This document shows, piece by piece, positions 17,372 through 27,468 of a DNA stretch of 55,622 nt. The position numbers and the translations under genes are program-made. The DNA comes from an uncultured Lachnospiraceae bacterium. GTDB lineage: Bacteria; Bacillota; Clostridia; Lachnospirales; Lachnospiraceae. Within the stretch, counting starts at the first letter, position 1. Each line of letters starts with the position of its first letter. The stretch is from contig CAKRFY010000017.1 of assembly GCA_934320895.1 (NCBI GenBank), positions 1 to 55,622 of the forward strand, given 5' to 3'. Below the pieces are notes generated by a model. It saw only the letters and a program-made list of their open reading frames with translations, had not been told where the DNA came from and searched no databases.

Positions 17372-19264
17372 ATGGAGTTTGAATTGGGAAAATTGCTTGG
17401 TCAGATAAATGAACCAAATGATATAAAGAAGATAGATCCTAGGGATTATAAAATTCTTGCAAAAGAGATAAGGCAGTTTTTAGTACACAAGATAAGTATG
17501 ACTGGAGGTCATCTTTCGTCTAATCTCGGTGCGGTTGAACTTACAATGGCACTTCATTTATGCCTGGATTTTCCTGAGGATCATTTGGTGTGGGATGTTG
17601 GACATCAGAGTTATACGCATAAACTGCTTACAGGCAGAAAAGCGGGTTTTGATACGCTCAGACAATTTGGAGGCATGAGTGGATTTCCAAAAAGAAGTGA
17701 GAGTAACTGTGATGCGTTTGACACAGGGCATAGTTCAACGTCGATAAGTCTTGCACTTGGAATGGCAAAGGCAAGAGATCTTCAGAATGAAAAAAGCAGA
17801 GTTTTTGCTGTTATAGGTGATGGTGCATTGTCAGGTGGAATGGCGTTTGAAGCCTTAAATAATGCTGCAAGATTAAAATCAAATCTTGTTATAGTTTTAA
17901 ATGATAATCAGATGTCGATATCAAAAAATGTTGGTGGAATGTCAAATTATCTTGGAAATATAAGGACAAATACAAATTATACCGGATTTAAAGAAGATGT
18001 CGAAAACAGATTAAGAAGTATGTCACATATAGGAAATACACTCGCAGATCATATAAAGGGTGCAAAAGATCTTGTTAAGAGAATATTTGTCCCAGGGATG
18101 TTGTTTGAGGATATGGGTATAACCTATATCGGTCCTATAGACGGACATGATGTAAAGCAGATGGTCAATGCATTTGAAAATGCCTCAAAACTTCAAAAAG
18201 CAGTTATCGTGCATGTCTGTACAAAGAAAGGAAAGGGATATCTTCCGGCAGAGAATGATCCATCAGCATTTCACGGAGTAGCACCATTTAAGCCGAGTGA
18301 TGGTTCGCTTAAGAATAAGGAAAAACAGCTGACATATACTTCGGTTTTTAGTAAAAAACTTGTTGAACTCGCAGACAAAGATGAAGAGATAACGGCTATT
18401 TCGGCGGCTATGCCATCAGGTACAGGACTAAATGCGATGGCGGTGAAATATCCTGACAGATTTTTTGATGTCGGGATAGCGGAGGAACATGCTGTTACAT
18501 TTGCGGCAGGAATGGCTGCAAGTGGAATGAAGCCGGTTGTAGCTATATATTCAACATTTTTTCAGAGGGCATATGACCAGATACTTCATGATGTATGTAT
18601 AGGAAAACTGCCAGTGGTATTTGCAGTTGACAGGGCCGGCCTTGTTGGAAGTGATGGGGAGACACATCAGGGGATATTTGATATTTCTTATTTTAACAGT
18701 ATGCCAAATATGACACTTATGGCACCTAAAAATGTCTGGGAACTTGAAAAAATGCTTGAGTTTGCTGTTGATTTTAACGGACCTGTAGCGGTAAGATATC
18801 CGAGGGGAAAAGCGTATACCGGGCTTGATGAGTTTACTCAGGATATAGAGTACGGAAAAAGCGAGTTGATATCCAGTGGTGATGATACTGCACTTATCGC
18901 TGTCGGAAGTATGGTTGAAACAGCAGAAGAAGTAAAGAGGATACTTGACGACAGAGGAATAAGTGTCACTATCGTAAACGCGAGGTTCATAAAACCACTA
19001 GATGAGGATATGCTTTCTGAAATCGTTAATACGCATAGGTTTATAGTGACTATGGAAGAGGGCGTTTTGACAGGAGGATTTGGGCAGTCGGTATCCCACT
19101 GGTGTCAGGAAAATGCAGAGGTAATGCCTGCTGTTAAAAATATTGCATTGCCGGATAAATTCATAGAGCATGGAAGTGTTGAAATGTTAAAGAAAAAATA
19201 TGAGATAGATGCGGCTGGAATAGCAGAAAAGATAATTGATTGGAGGCAGCATGAAAGAGCATAA
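17372..19264 (+). CDS. dxs: 1-deoxy-D-xylulose-5-phosphate synthase
   Basis: A 630-residue thiamine diphosphate enzyme that condenses pyruvate and glyceraldehyde 3-phosphate, the entry step of the MEP isoprenoid pathway. Motifs include GGHLSSNLGAVELT, VWDVGHQSYTHKLLTGR, the ThDP motif GDGALSGGMAFEALNNA with NDN, and the second half DVGIAEEHAVTFAAG and DRAGLVGSDGETHQG. The start may be ATG 17372 or TTG 17384; the latter is better placed after a GGAG. Its end overlaps tlyA by 14 bp. Confidence 0.97.
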   Translation: MEFELGKLLGQINEPNDIKKIDPRDYKILAKEIRQFLVHKISMTGGHLSSNLGAVELTMALHLCLDFPEDHLVWDVGHQSYTHKLLTGRKAGFDTLRQFGGMSGFPKRSESNCDAFDTGHSSTSISLALGMAKARDLQNEKSRVFAVIGDGALSGGMAFEALNNAARLKSNLVIVLNDNQMSISKNVGGMSNYLGNIRTNTNYTGFKEDVENRLRSMSHIGNTLADHIKGAKDLVKRIFVPGMLFEDMGITYIGPIDGHDVKQMVNAFENASKLQKAVIVHVCTKKGKGYLPAENDPSAFHGVAPFKPSDGSLKNKEKQLTYTSVFSKKLVELADKDEEITAISAAMPSGTGLNAMAVKYPDRFFDVGIAEEHAVTFAAGMAASGMKPVVAIYSTFFQRAYDQILHDVCIGKLPVVFAVDRAGLVGSDGETHQGIFDISYFNSMPNMTLMAPKNVWELEKMLEFAVDFNGPVAVRYPRGKAYTGLDEFTQDIEYGKSELISSGDDTALIAVGSMVETAEEVKRILDDRGISVTIVNARFIKPLDEDMLSEIVNTHRFIVTMEEGVLTGGFGQSVSHWCQENAEVMPAVKNIALPDKFIEHGSVEMLKKKYEIDAAGIAEKIIDWRQHERA

Positions 19265-20126
19265 GAAAAAAGAAAGACTCGATGTACTTCTTGTAAAAAG
19301 GGGACTTGCAGAGTCAAGAGAAAAAGCTAAAGCAATCATTATGACAGGAAATGTTTTTGTCAAAGAACAGAGAGAGGATAAAGCAGGAAGTACATTTGAT
19401 GAGGATGTTGTTATCGAGGTAAAAGGTACACCTATGAAATATGTAAGCAGAGGTGGCTACAAACTTGAAAAAGCGATGGAGTTGTGGCAGATTCCACTTG
19501 CAGATAAGGTATGTATGGATGTAGGCTCGTCAACAGGTGGGTTTACAGACTGCATGCTTCAGAATGGTGCTTTAAAAGTATACGCCATAGATGTTGGAAC
19601 AAATCAGCTCGCATGGAAATTAAGACAGGATGAGCGTGTTATTTCAATGGAGAAAACAAATATCAGATATGTAACACATGAAGATGTACCTGATGATATA
19701 GGATTTTCTTCTATAGATGTTGCATTTATATCACTTACAAAGGTGCTTGTACCGGTAAGAAATCTGCTTGCATCTGATGGTCAGGTAGTCTGTCTTATAA
19801 AGCCACAGTTTGAGGCAGGAAAAGACAAGGTTGGCAAGAAAGGTGTTGTAAGGGATAAAAAGGTTCATCTTGAGGTAGTAAGAAATGTTATCACATATGC
19901 CATAGCTATAGGATTTAAGGTGCTTAATCTTAGTTTTTCTCCTATAAAAGGGCCGGAGGGAAATATAGAATATCTTCTTTATATACAGAAAGATACGGAT
20001 AACACAGACGCTTCATGCGAAGTTGCAGAGAAAGATACAGAAATGGCAGAAGAGATATTTAAGGAAAAGTATGCGGCACTTGCAGAAGAAATCGTAGAGA
20101 AAGCGCACCAGAAACTTGATTTGTAA
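19251..20126 (+). CDS. tlyA: TlyA-family rRNA 2'-O-methyltransferase
   Basis: A 291-residue protein with an N-terminal S4 RNA-binding domain (about 5-65) and an FtsJ-like methyltransferase domain (about 75-250), with the SAM-binding sequence CMDVGSSTGGFTDCML. Family members methylate ribose in 16S and/or 23S rRNA; the historical label hemolysin is not supported by the domains. ATG 19251 follows TTGGAGG; the frame is open 15 bases further but has no better start. There is an extra acidic segment near 250-270. Confidence 0.93.
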   Translation: MKEHKKKERLDVLLVKRGLAESREKAKAIIMTGNVFVKEQREDKAGSTFDEDVVIEVKGTPMKYVSRGGYKLEKAMELWQIPLADKVCMDVGSSTGGFTDCMLQNGALKVYAIDVGTNQLAWKLRQDERVISMEKTNIRYVTHEDVPDDIGFSSIDVAFISLTKVLVPVRNLLASDGQVVCLIKPQFEAGKDKVGKKGVVRDKKVHLEVVRNVITYAIAIGFKVLNLSFSPIKGPEGNIEYLLYIQKDTDNTDASCEVAEKDTEMAEEIFKEKYAALAEEIVEKAHQKLDL

Positions 20127-20155
20127 AAGCTGACCGCAAAGGAGAGTAAGCAGCA

Positions 20156-21037
20156 ATGGGCAAAAAAATGACATTTTTTTGTATTATAACTAATAGTGAC
20201 AAAAAAGATAATTATGAGAAGGCACTTGATATAAAAAAATATCTTGAAGCTAAAAACTGTATATGCACGATACTTGAAAATAAGATGACGCAGTCAGCTG
20301 GAATAAGGCATTTTACCGATATAGATCATATAGATGAAAATACAGAATGTGCCATCGTGCTTGGCGGTGATGGAACTATGATACAGGCGGCGATAGATCT
20401 TGTTCATACGGAACTTCCGATAATAGGAGTAAATACTGGTAATCTTGGGTTCCTTACGGAGGTTGAGTATCAGAATGTATATCCGGCGCTTGATAAACTT
20501 TTGTCAGGAGACTATACGATAGAATCAAGGATGATGCTAAAAGAAATATCATATTTTAAACAGCCTGACAGTCGTTCATCGTGTTATGCATTAAATGATA
20601 TCGTGGTAAGCAAAAGGGGAAGCGGAAGACTTATAACCGTAAAAGTATATCTTGAAAATGAACTTGCGGATATTTATCGTGCAGACGGACTTATTATTTC
20701 AACACCAACCGGTTCGACAGGCTATAACCTGTCAGCAGGTGGTCCTGTGATGGTGCCAAACCTTAAAGCAATGGTAGTTACACCGATATGTGCACATTCA
20801 CTTAATAAAAGGAGCCTTGTGGTAGATGCAAAAGAGAAGATAACACTTGAGATAGGTCAGACAAAGGATGTTGGTATAGATCTTGCAATGGTTACCGCCG
20901 ACGGAAGGACGATAGGAGAGTTATCAACAGGTGATAAACTTGTACTCGAAGTACCACATGCCACGACAAAACTCATAAAGTTGTCAGAAATCGGATTTTA
21001 TGAGAGAATGAGGGAGAAGTTAAACGGAGAGTTGTAA
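20156..21037 (+). CDS. nadK: NAD kinase
   Basis: A 293-residue kinase that makes NADP from NAD. The catalytic GGDGT lies in IVLGGDGTMIQA, and the family motifs GVNTGNLGFLTE, LNDIVVSK and TPTGSTGYNLSAGGP are all present. It is placed in the usual order tlyA-nadK-argR. The start follows AAAGGAGAG, with a somewhat long 9-base spacer. Confidence 0.96.
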   Translation: MGKKMTFFCIITNSDKKDNYEKALDIKKYLEAKNCICTILENKMTQSAGIRHFTDIDHIDENTECAIVLGGDGTMIQAAIDLVHTELPIIGVNTGNLGFLTEVEYQNVYPALDKLLSGDYTIESRMMLKEISYFKQPDSRSSCYALNDIVVSKRGSGRLITVKVYLENELADIYRADGLIISTPTGSTGYNLSAGGPVMVPNLKAMVVTPICAHSLNKRSLVVDAKEKITLEIGQTKDVGIDLAMVTADGRTIGELSTGDKLVLEVPHATTKLIKLSEIGFYERMREKLNGEL

Positions 21038-21108
21038 AATCTTTTTGGACTCTCAGGTTAGGTATTTGGTAAAGTGTAAAATGGCATATAAAGGAAAAGA
21101 GGGGAAAA

Positions 21109-21567
21109 ATGAAACTTGAAAGACGTTCAAAAATTATTGAATTGATAGGCAAATATCAGATAGAAACTCAGGAAGAACTCGGAGAGAGACTTGAACAGGA
21201 AGGATTTGCCGTAACTCAGGCGACAATTTCAAGGGACATAAGGGAGTTGAAACTGACAAAAGTTTCTGTTGATGGTGTCCATCAGAAATACACACTCTTA
21301 CAGGAAAAGGAGACAAATCTTTATCACAAATATGTAAGGGTATTACAAGATGGATTTTTGTGGATGGATCAGGCTGAAAATATACTTGTCATAAAGACGA
21401 TATCAGGAATGGCAATGGCTATAGCAGCGGCACTTGACAACCTTGAAATACCAGGGGTAGTTGGAACTATAGCGGGTGATGACACGGTTATGTGTGCCAT
21501 TCATTTTGTAGGGGAAGTACCTGGCGTTATGACAAGGATAGACAGGTTATTAAAAGAAGAAAAATAG
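21109..21567 (+). CDS. argR: Arginine repressor
   Basis: A 152-residue ArgR/AhrC. The N-terminal winged helix contains TQEELGERLEQEGFAVTQATISRDIRELKL (split here as the classic SRDIREL recognition region), and the C-terminal hexamerisation and arginine-binding domain contains GTIAGDDTVM. It should repress arginine biosynthesis and activate catabolism when arginine is bound. No Arg genes are in the window; argR next to recN is a conserved Clostridial/Bacillus arrangement. Confidence 0.95.
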   Translation: MKLERRSKIIELIGKYQIETQEELGERLEQEGFAVTQATISRDIRELKLTKVSVDGVHQKYTLLQEKETNLYHKYVRVLQDGFLWMDQAENILVIKTISGMAMAIAAALDNLEIPGVVGTIAGDDTVMCAIHFVGEVPGVMTRIDRLLKEEK

Positions 21568-21693
21568 ATATTGTTAAACTAAACCTAAATTTTTCTATTA
21601 TATAATTGCAAGAATGGTAGAAAAATGCTAGAATGAGTTAGTTATGGTGGGAAAATATTATATTATGTTATTTAAAGAAAGGAAAATAGAGAG

Positions 21694-22437
21694 ATGTCAG
21701 GACATTCAAAATTTGCAAACATTAAACATAAAAAGGAGAAAAACGACGCAAAAAAGGGTAAGATTTTTACGATCATCGGACGTGAGATAGCCGTAGCCGT
21801 TAAAGAAGGCGGTGCAGACCCAGAAAATAACAGCAAACTTCGTGATGTTATCGCAAAGGCGAAAGCAAACAATATGCCAAATGATACGATTGACAGAGGT
21901 ATCAAGAAGGCAGCAGGCGATGGTGATGGAGTAAATTACGAGGAAGTTACATATGAAGGATATGGTCCAAATGGTATCGCCATTATCGTAAAAGCACTTA
22001 CAGATAATAAGAACAGAACTGCAAGCAATGTGCGCAATGCTTTCACAAAAGGAAGCGGAAGTGTCGGAACACAGGGCTGTGTGTCATATATGTTTGATGA
22101 AAAGGGACAGATCATCATTTCAAAAGAAGAACTTGAGGACAATGATATAGAGGTTGATCCGGATGAACTTATGATGCTCGCACTCGATGCAGGAGCAGAA
22201 GATTTCTCAGATGAGGATGAGGCTTATGAGATCATAACTGCACCGGCTGACTTCTCAGCAGTAAGAGAGGCACTTGAAAAGGAGAATTATCCTATGGCAA
22301 GCGCAGAGGTTACAATGATTCCACAGAATTATGTAGAACTCACAGATGAGAATGATATAAGACAGCTTAACCGTACACTCGATCTTCTTGACGAAGATGA
22401 TGATGTACAGGATGTTTACCATAACTGGGATGAATAG
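21694..22437 (+). CDS. YebC/PmpR-family protein
   Basis: A 247-residue YebC-family protein beginning with the signature [20 protein letters not shown] (position 3-20) and containing [11 protein letters not shown] and the acidic loop DEDEAYEII. Family members act as transcription regulators in some bacteria and as ribosome-associated factors relieving stalling at proline stretches in others, a role related to EF-P. The usual genomic neighbour ruvC is not present. It interrupts the argR-recN pair together with the following gene. Confidence 0.93.
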   Translation: MSGHSKFANIKHKKEKNDAKKGKIFTIIGREIAVAVKEGGADPENNSKLRDVIAKAKANNMPNDTIDRGIKKAAGDGDGVNYEEVTYEGYGPNGIAIIVKALTDNKNRTASNVRNAFTKGSGSVGTQGCVSYMFDEKGQIIISKEELEDNDIEVDPDELMMLALDAGAEDFSDEDEAYEIITAPADFSAVREALEKENYPMASAEVTMIPQNYVELTDENDIRQLNRTLDLLDEDDDVQDVYHNWDE

Positions 22438-22462
22438 GTAATATGCATGAAGTGTAGCAGTT

Positions 22463-22497
22463 ATGTTACTGTGCATACATAGTGTGTATGGTAACAT
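22463..22497 (+). other. Stem-loop after yebC
   Basis: ATGTTAC/GTAACAT pairs together with inner CATAC/GTATG, with a 4-base bulge. There is no T-run, so it is at best a weak terminator or an RNA-stability element. Confidence 0.4.
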
Positions 22498-22654
22498 ATT
22501 TACAGCAGACATGATATTAAAGTAGGATGCTTTTTGTGCATGTTGTTTCCGTTTCTGTGTATGATCAATTTGTATTATTATGTAAATAGTATATTATGCC
22601 GATAATATATTACAAAGGTGATACAAAAAACGGATTTAGTCAGGGGAGGAAAAT

Positions 22655-25600
22655 ATGAATAGATTAAAGGAAAAGATAAAGAAAAAGTGGAAGTTTATGG
22701 CAGGTCTGACGGTCATGTTCATGTTTGTCTTTGTAGTGGGGTTTACAGTAAAGGCGCATTTTACGACGAAAGCTGCGGATGCGGATAAACCAGTTTATAC
22801 TATTACAGATAGCGCAGGACGAAATGTACAGACATCAATGTCAGTGAGACGAGTGCAGGATACTATTTCTGTTACAGGAGCAACATCTGAGAATACGAGT
22901 TATACATGGGAAAGCTTAGATGAATCAATATTGGGATTAGGACCAAGTCAGGGGAAGAGTTATAGTAGTGGAAGTGGATTAACAAATAATGTTTTGATAA
23001 CTGTAAAAAAGACAGGAACAGTTGCTATACAGCTCACAATTAAGAATAATGATACAGGGGATATACAGTCTTTCACTATATCTGTTACTGTTATGTTTTC
23101 TATAAATGAATATATGTCAGATAATGCAGTGGATGCCAAAATGGCTAGAATATTTGACTCAGATGAAAGAAATTCACTTATAATGAATGCTGAGACAGAG
23201 TTGGAATTTGGAACAAGTGCTGTTACCGAAACATCTAAACTTAATATGATTTTTGATGATGCAACAAAACAGGAAGCAAGTTGGAGCACTAGTAATCCCG
23301 ATGTAATAGATATTGTGCGAGATGGAACAAAAAATAAGAGCGTTAAAGCAGTAGGACCAGGTAGAGCAACTCTTTCTGTTAAGTATACAGATGGAACATC
23401 TGAATTTAAGGATTCAATTACAGTATATGTAAGACCTAAAGTCTACAAAAAAGATTCTGTTTCTACATCAGAAACGGAGGTTACAGATGGCACTTCTTCA
23501 GTAGATATAAAAAATGGAGAATATATCGATTGTAAAGCTGTATTTGTTGCTAATCCATTGGAATCAATAAGTAATAAGTTAATTTGGGTTATTTCAAAAA
23601 GTAAGGGAGCTGATAAGGTTCTTGTAAGAGATTCACTTGGAAATAAATCTGATGAATATGGTGATAATGCAAAACTTGTTTATTCATCATCGGCAAATAT
23701 GTATCAGCTTCAGGCTAAGGCTGGAATTTATACGATACAGTTTTATGTAGTAGGAACATACAAGGGGTTTGATGACGCTCAGAAAAATGTACCAGGATGT
23801 CGACCTGTAAATGTTGGTGGAAGTGTTCAAGTTGAAAGTAAATATGAAACAAAATCCATAACTGTAAATATAGGTGGAAATTATAATTTATCAGATGCAT
23901 TTAATATAAGCCTTAAAGATTTACAAGATTGTATGGATGTAGATTATGTTACATATAAAGATAAAGATAATAAAGAACAGAGAGTGAATTACAATGATTA
24001 TATTTCAATAAATGATTGGGTGATTACTACAAAAAAAGTTGGAACTACTCAATTTAAGGTAAAACCAAAGTCTGGGGTTGTAACTTCAAATATTCCTGGG
24101 TTTCAAAAATTTGGAGAAGTGATAATTGAAGTAACTATTGCAAACACATTTTCTCTTAATGTTTCAAATGCGAACATGTCTATTGGATCGGAACAAATAC
24201 TTTATGGAATATTTGGAGAGGATGTTAATCCAGAGTCAGATCAGTTTACATGGACAACATCAGATACTAATGGTACATATATAGATATAAAACCTGATGA
24301 TAGAAAAGGTCAGCAGGCTACAATTATAGCAAAGAAAGAAACCGAAACGAATAAGTATGTGGAAGTAACACTTTCATGGACAAGTAAAGAAGGAATTACA
24401 CTTACTGCATCATGTAATATTACGATTAGGAGCAGCGTTGATAAATTTAATATAGTTCCTAGTAAATTAGAGGTTGAGGTTGGAGAACAAAAGATTATCG
24501 CAACGGATCTTACGGAAAGTCGAAATCTTATATGGCTTTCATCGGATCCTAAAGTTGGTACGATTGAGCAGATATCAGGTAAAAAAAATCCATCTGCAAC
24601 TTTTACAGCATTAAAAGCAGGTAAAACAGTTATCACAGCACTCAATCCGGACAATAATGTATATGCAACATGTGAGGTCACTGTTACCCAGCCGGTAACA
24701 GAACTGGCAATTGGTGTTGAGGATCAGGATACTAAGAAAGTCACGCAGTATGATACATATACCACGGCGTTGGCTGTGAAGTATGTATTTATGAGGGCTA
24801 TTTATGGTCCTGCTGATACTACTGAGAGTGAAGCCGACTTTAAGTGGAGTGTTGAAGGAACATCACTTTCAGATGTAAATCCTACAGATATTGCCGAAAT
24901 TGATTCATCAGGTAAAGTTACTATGAAGCGTGAGGGTGATGTGTATATCAAAGTACAGAGTGCAAATATGTATGCAACATGTCATCTTATAATCTCATCA
25001 AGACCTATGACAAGTATTACAACGGATGTAACGAGCCTTGATATGATAAAGGGAGATACATATACAGTTAAGACAACATATCAGCCTGAAAATGCATCAG
25101 ATACTAGAATGAACTGGACGTCTGATGATGATAAGATTGCAAAAGTTGATTCAAATGGTGTTATTACTGCTGTTGCTCCTGGTACAACTTCGATCAAGGT
25201 ATCGGCAGTACTTCCTCAGTCAGATGATAATCATACGATTGCATCGGCAACTATCGTTGTAACAGTAAGGGACAGACTTACATCAATAGCATTTGGCTCA
25301 AAGGCTGAATATATTGCTGTTGGAAGTTCAAAAACAATAGATCTTCGATATACGCCAAGTGAGAACGTAAATAAAAATGTTACATTTTCATCATCAGATA
25401 CTTCGATATTTACTGTATCAAAAGATGGTGTTATCACTGGTGTCAAGGAAGGTATAGCAGTACTTAGCTGTGTGGCTGAGGATCTTGGACAAAATGGTGC
25501 TATAACATGTATGGTTTATGTAACAGCAAAAGAGGTTTCTGCTACAGACTTTAGTATTACACCGAGTGAAGATACCGTTTATATAGGAAGTACATTGCAG

Positions 25601-27283
25601 CTTACACCTGTGTTTACACCGGAGAATACTACTATAAGAGACATTATATGGACATCGTCAGATGAGGCAAAGGCTACTGTAGATGCAGATGGTGTTGTAT
25701 CAGGTATTGCAGAGGGAACAACAGTAATAACTGCAACATATAAGGATACGACAAATGACAATAAAGTATGGACAAGTACATGTATAGTAACTGTAGAGAA
25801 GGCTCCGATTCATGCGACAGGTTTTGAGGTTTCTCCGACAACACAGAATATTATATGTGGGAATAAATTTACAATAACACCTAAGTTTACACCAGAAGAT
25901 ACAACTGATCAGACGGTAATATATCAGTCTCTCGATGATACGATAGTGACTGTAAATAATAAGGGTGTTGTAACAGGTGTTGGTCCTGGAGATGCAATTA
26001 TTCAGTGTACTGCAGTAGATGGTGGATTTAATGCAACTGTTGCTGTTCATGTTGATAAGGCAGTAGATTTTAAATTATCGCCTTCGACAAGGGAACTTGC
26101 ATTAGGTCAGAGCTTTACTCCTAAGAAAGTGATAAAACCGGCTAAGGCTAACAGGACAGCGACATGGAAGTCATCTAATACAAAAATAGCAACTGTAAAT
26201 TCAGCAGGAAAGGTTACTGCAAAGAAAAGTGGAACATGTACGATCACATGTACGCTTACAAAATACAGACAGTCAGCAACATGTAAGGTTAAGGTTGGTA
26301 AGCTTCATACTACAGTAAAACTTAACAAAAATAATATACGAATTGGATTAAACCAGTCATATAGATTGAAAGAAACTGTTAAATCTAATGCGGGAAAACT
26401 TCCAGGAGTTAAGTGGAAGAGTTCAAATTCGCGTATTGTTAAGGTGTCGAGTGGCGGTAAGATTACTGCAAAAAAAGTTGGTATTGCGAGAATAACTGTT
26501 ATGACAAAAGATGCAACACATGCAAAGGCATCATGTAAAGTAAGAGTTATAAGAAGAGTATCAGGTATAAGACTTAACACAAATTATACAATATGCTATG
26601 TTGGAAGAAGTAAGCAGCTTCATGCTTATGTAAGACCAAAATCTGCTTCTATTAAGAAAGTTAAATGGCAGACCTCAGATAAGAATATTGCACAGGTAAA
26701 TGGTTCTGGTAAGATTTGGGGTATTGCTGAGGGTGATGCATATATTACGGCAACAACAACAGATGGAAGTAATAAGAGAGCAAGATGTTTTGTTAAGGTT
26801 GTAGAGCCAACGCCTGTAACAAGCATAGTTATCGCACAGCAGGATGTGACTATGAAACGAGGCGACAATATGAAGTTATCATATTCTGTTCTGCCATCAG
26901 AAAATTCAGATGATATCGAATTTTCTAGTGATAATAAGAGAGTTGCGACAGTAAACAGAAAAGGTGTTGTAAAAGCTGTTGGAACAGGTAATGCAGCGAT
27001 TACGATACTTGCTACAAGTGGTGTGTCATCAACAGTAAATGTAAATGTTGTAGCACTTAACAAATCGGTGCTTAACATAAGACAGTATGATACTGAGACA
27101 TTATTAGTTCATGGAACGGCAAATGCAGTTACATGGTACTCATCAAATACAAGAGTTGCTACAGTTGCAAACGGAAAGGTTGTAGCTAAAGGAACAGGAA
27201 CAGCATATATTTACGCATATGTAAATGGATGCAAGATGGGTTGTCAGGTAAATGTCACATCAGTAAACAATAAAAACAGGTAA
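22655..27283 (+). CDS. Secreted BIG2 (Ig-like) repeat protein, 1542 residues
   Basis: The protein has a basic N-terminus and hydrophobic segment (about 15-35) ending near TKAADA, consistent with a signal peptide. It is followed by about 12 bacterial Ig-like group 2 (BIG2) domains. Each repeat of about 85-95 residues ends in a pattern such as WTSDDDKIAKVDSNGVITAVAPGTT. Recognisable units start near residues 790, 885, 980, 1075, 1160, 1240, 1330 and 1420; those in the first half are more diverged. There is no LPXTG, SLH or other wall-anchor motif at the C-terminus. Likely roles are adhesion or a surface scaffold; no catalytic domain is visible. The last four repeats are lysine-rich, the earlier ones acidic. 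Confidence 0.88.
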   Translation: MNRLKEKIKKKWKFMAGLTVMFMFVFVVGFTVKAHFTTKAADADKPVYTITDSAGRNVQTSMSVRRVQDTISVTGATSENTSYTWESLDESILGLGPSQGKSYSSGSGLTNNVLITVKKTGTVAIQLTIKNNDTGDIQSFTISVTVMFSINEYMSDNAVDAKMARIFDSDERNSLIMNAETELEFGTSAVTETSKLNMIFDDATKQEASWSTSNPDVIDIVRDGTKNKSVKAVGPGRATLSVKYTDGTSEFKDSITVYVRPKVYKKDSVSTSETEVTDGTSSVDIKNGEYIDCKAVFVANPLESISNKLIWVISKSKGADKVLVRDSLGNKSDEYGDNAKLVYSSSANMYQLQAKAGIYTIQFYVVGTYKGFDDAQKNVPGCRPVNVGGSVQVESKYETKSITVNIGGNYNLSDAFNISLKDLQDCMDVDYVTYKDKDNKEQRVNYNDYISINDWVITTKKVGTTQFKVKPKSGVVTSNIPGFQKFGEVIIEVTIANTFSLNVSNANMSIGSEQILYGIFGEDVNPESDQFTWTTSDTNGTYIDIKPDDRKGQQATIIAKKETETNKYVEVTLSWTSKEGITLTASCNITIRSSVDKFNIVPSKLEVEVGEQKIIATDLTESRNLIWLSSDPKVGTIEQISGKKNPSATFTALKAGKTVITALNPDNNVYATCEVTVTQPVTELAIGVEDQDTKKVTQYDTYTTALAVKYVFMRAIYGPADTTESEADFKWSVEGTSLSDVNPTDIAEIDSSGKVTMKREGDVYIKVQSANMYATCHLIISSRPMTSITTDVTSLDMIKGDTYTVKTTYQPENASDTRMNWTSDDDKIAKVDSNGVITAVAPGTTSIKVSAVLPQSDDNHTIASATIVVTVRDRLTSIAFGSKAEYIAVGSSKTIDLRYTPSENVNKNVTFSSSDTSIFTVSKDGVITGVKEGIAVLSCVAEDLGQNGAITCMVYVTAKEVSATDFSITPSEDTVYIGSTLQLTPVFTPENTTIRDIIWTSSDEAKATVDADGVVSGIAEGTTVITATYKDTTNDNKVWTSTCIVTVEKAPIHATGFEVSPTTQNIICGNKFTITPKFTPEDTTDQTVIYQSLDDTIVTVNNKGVVTGVGPGDAIIQCTAVDGGFNATVAVHVDKAVDFKLSPSTRELALGQSFTPKKVIKPAKANRTATWKSSNTKIATVNSAGKVTAKKSGTCTITCTLTKYRQSATCKVKVGKLHTTVKLNKNNIRIGLNQSYRLKETVKSNAGKLPGVKWKSSNSRIVKVSSGGKITAKKVGIARITVMTKDATHAKASCKVRVIRRVSGIRLNTNYTICYVGRSKQLHAYVRPKSASIKKVKWQTSDKNIAQVNGSGKIWGIAEGDAYITATTTDGSNKRARCFVKVVEPTPVTSIVIAQQDVTMKRGDNMKLSYSVLPSENSDDIEFSSDNKRVATVNRKGVVKAVGTGNAAITILATSGVSSTVNVNVVALNKSVLNIRQYDTETLLVHGTANAVTWYSSNTRVATVANGKVVAKGTGTAYIYAYVNGCKMGCQVNVTSVNNKNR

Positions 27284-27300
27284 TACATTTTACAAAAATC

Positions 27301-27350
27301 AAAAAGAAGTATCACATATAGTTTTATAACATATGTGTTACTTCTTTTTT
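27301..27350 (+). terminator. Terminator after the BIG2 gene
   Basis: AAAAAGAAGTA pairs with TACTTCTTTTT, with an inner CACATAT/ATATGTG stem, ending in a T-run. The A-run on the 5' side would make it work in both directions. Confidence 0.85.
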
Positions 27351-27384
27351 GGGTAAAACGAAAATATGTTCAGAAAGTATGTTC

Positions 27385-27413
27385 TTGACAAACAACTGTT
27401 CGCATGATAATAT
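27385..27413 (+). promoter_or_regulatory. recN promoter with embedded SOS (LexA) box
   Basis: A consensus sigma-A promoter: TTGACA (27385-27390), 17-bp spacer, TAATAT (27408-27413). Overlapping it, CAAACAACTGTTCG (27389-27402) matches 12 of 14 positions of the Gram-positive LexA consensus CGAACRNRYGTTYG. Binding there would block RNA polymerase, so recN is probably DNA-damage inducible. Confidence 0.75.
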
Positions 27414-27468
27414 TCATATAAGCAAAAGTAGAAAACGAAAGATATCAAAGTTTTGAGGGGGTATTGTA

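Noticed and set aside
19251..20126. Hemolysin label for TlyA
   Set aside because: S4 plus FtsJ methyltransferase domains indicate an rRNA methyltransferase.
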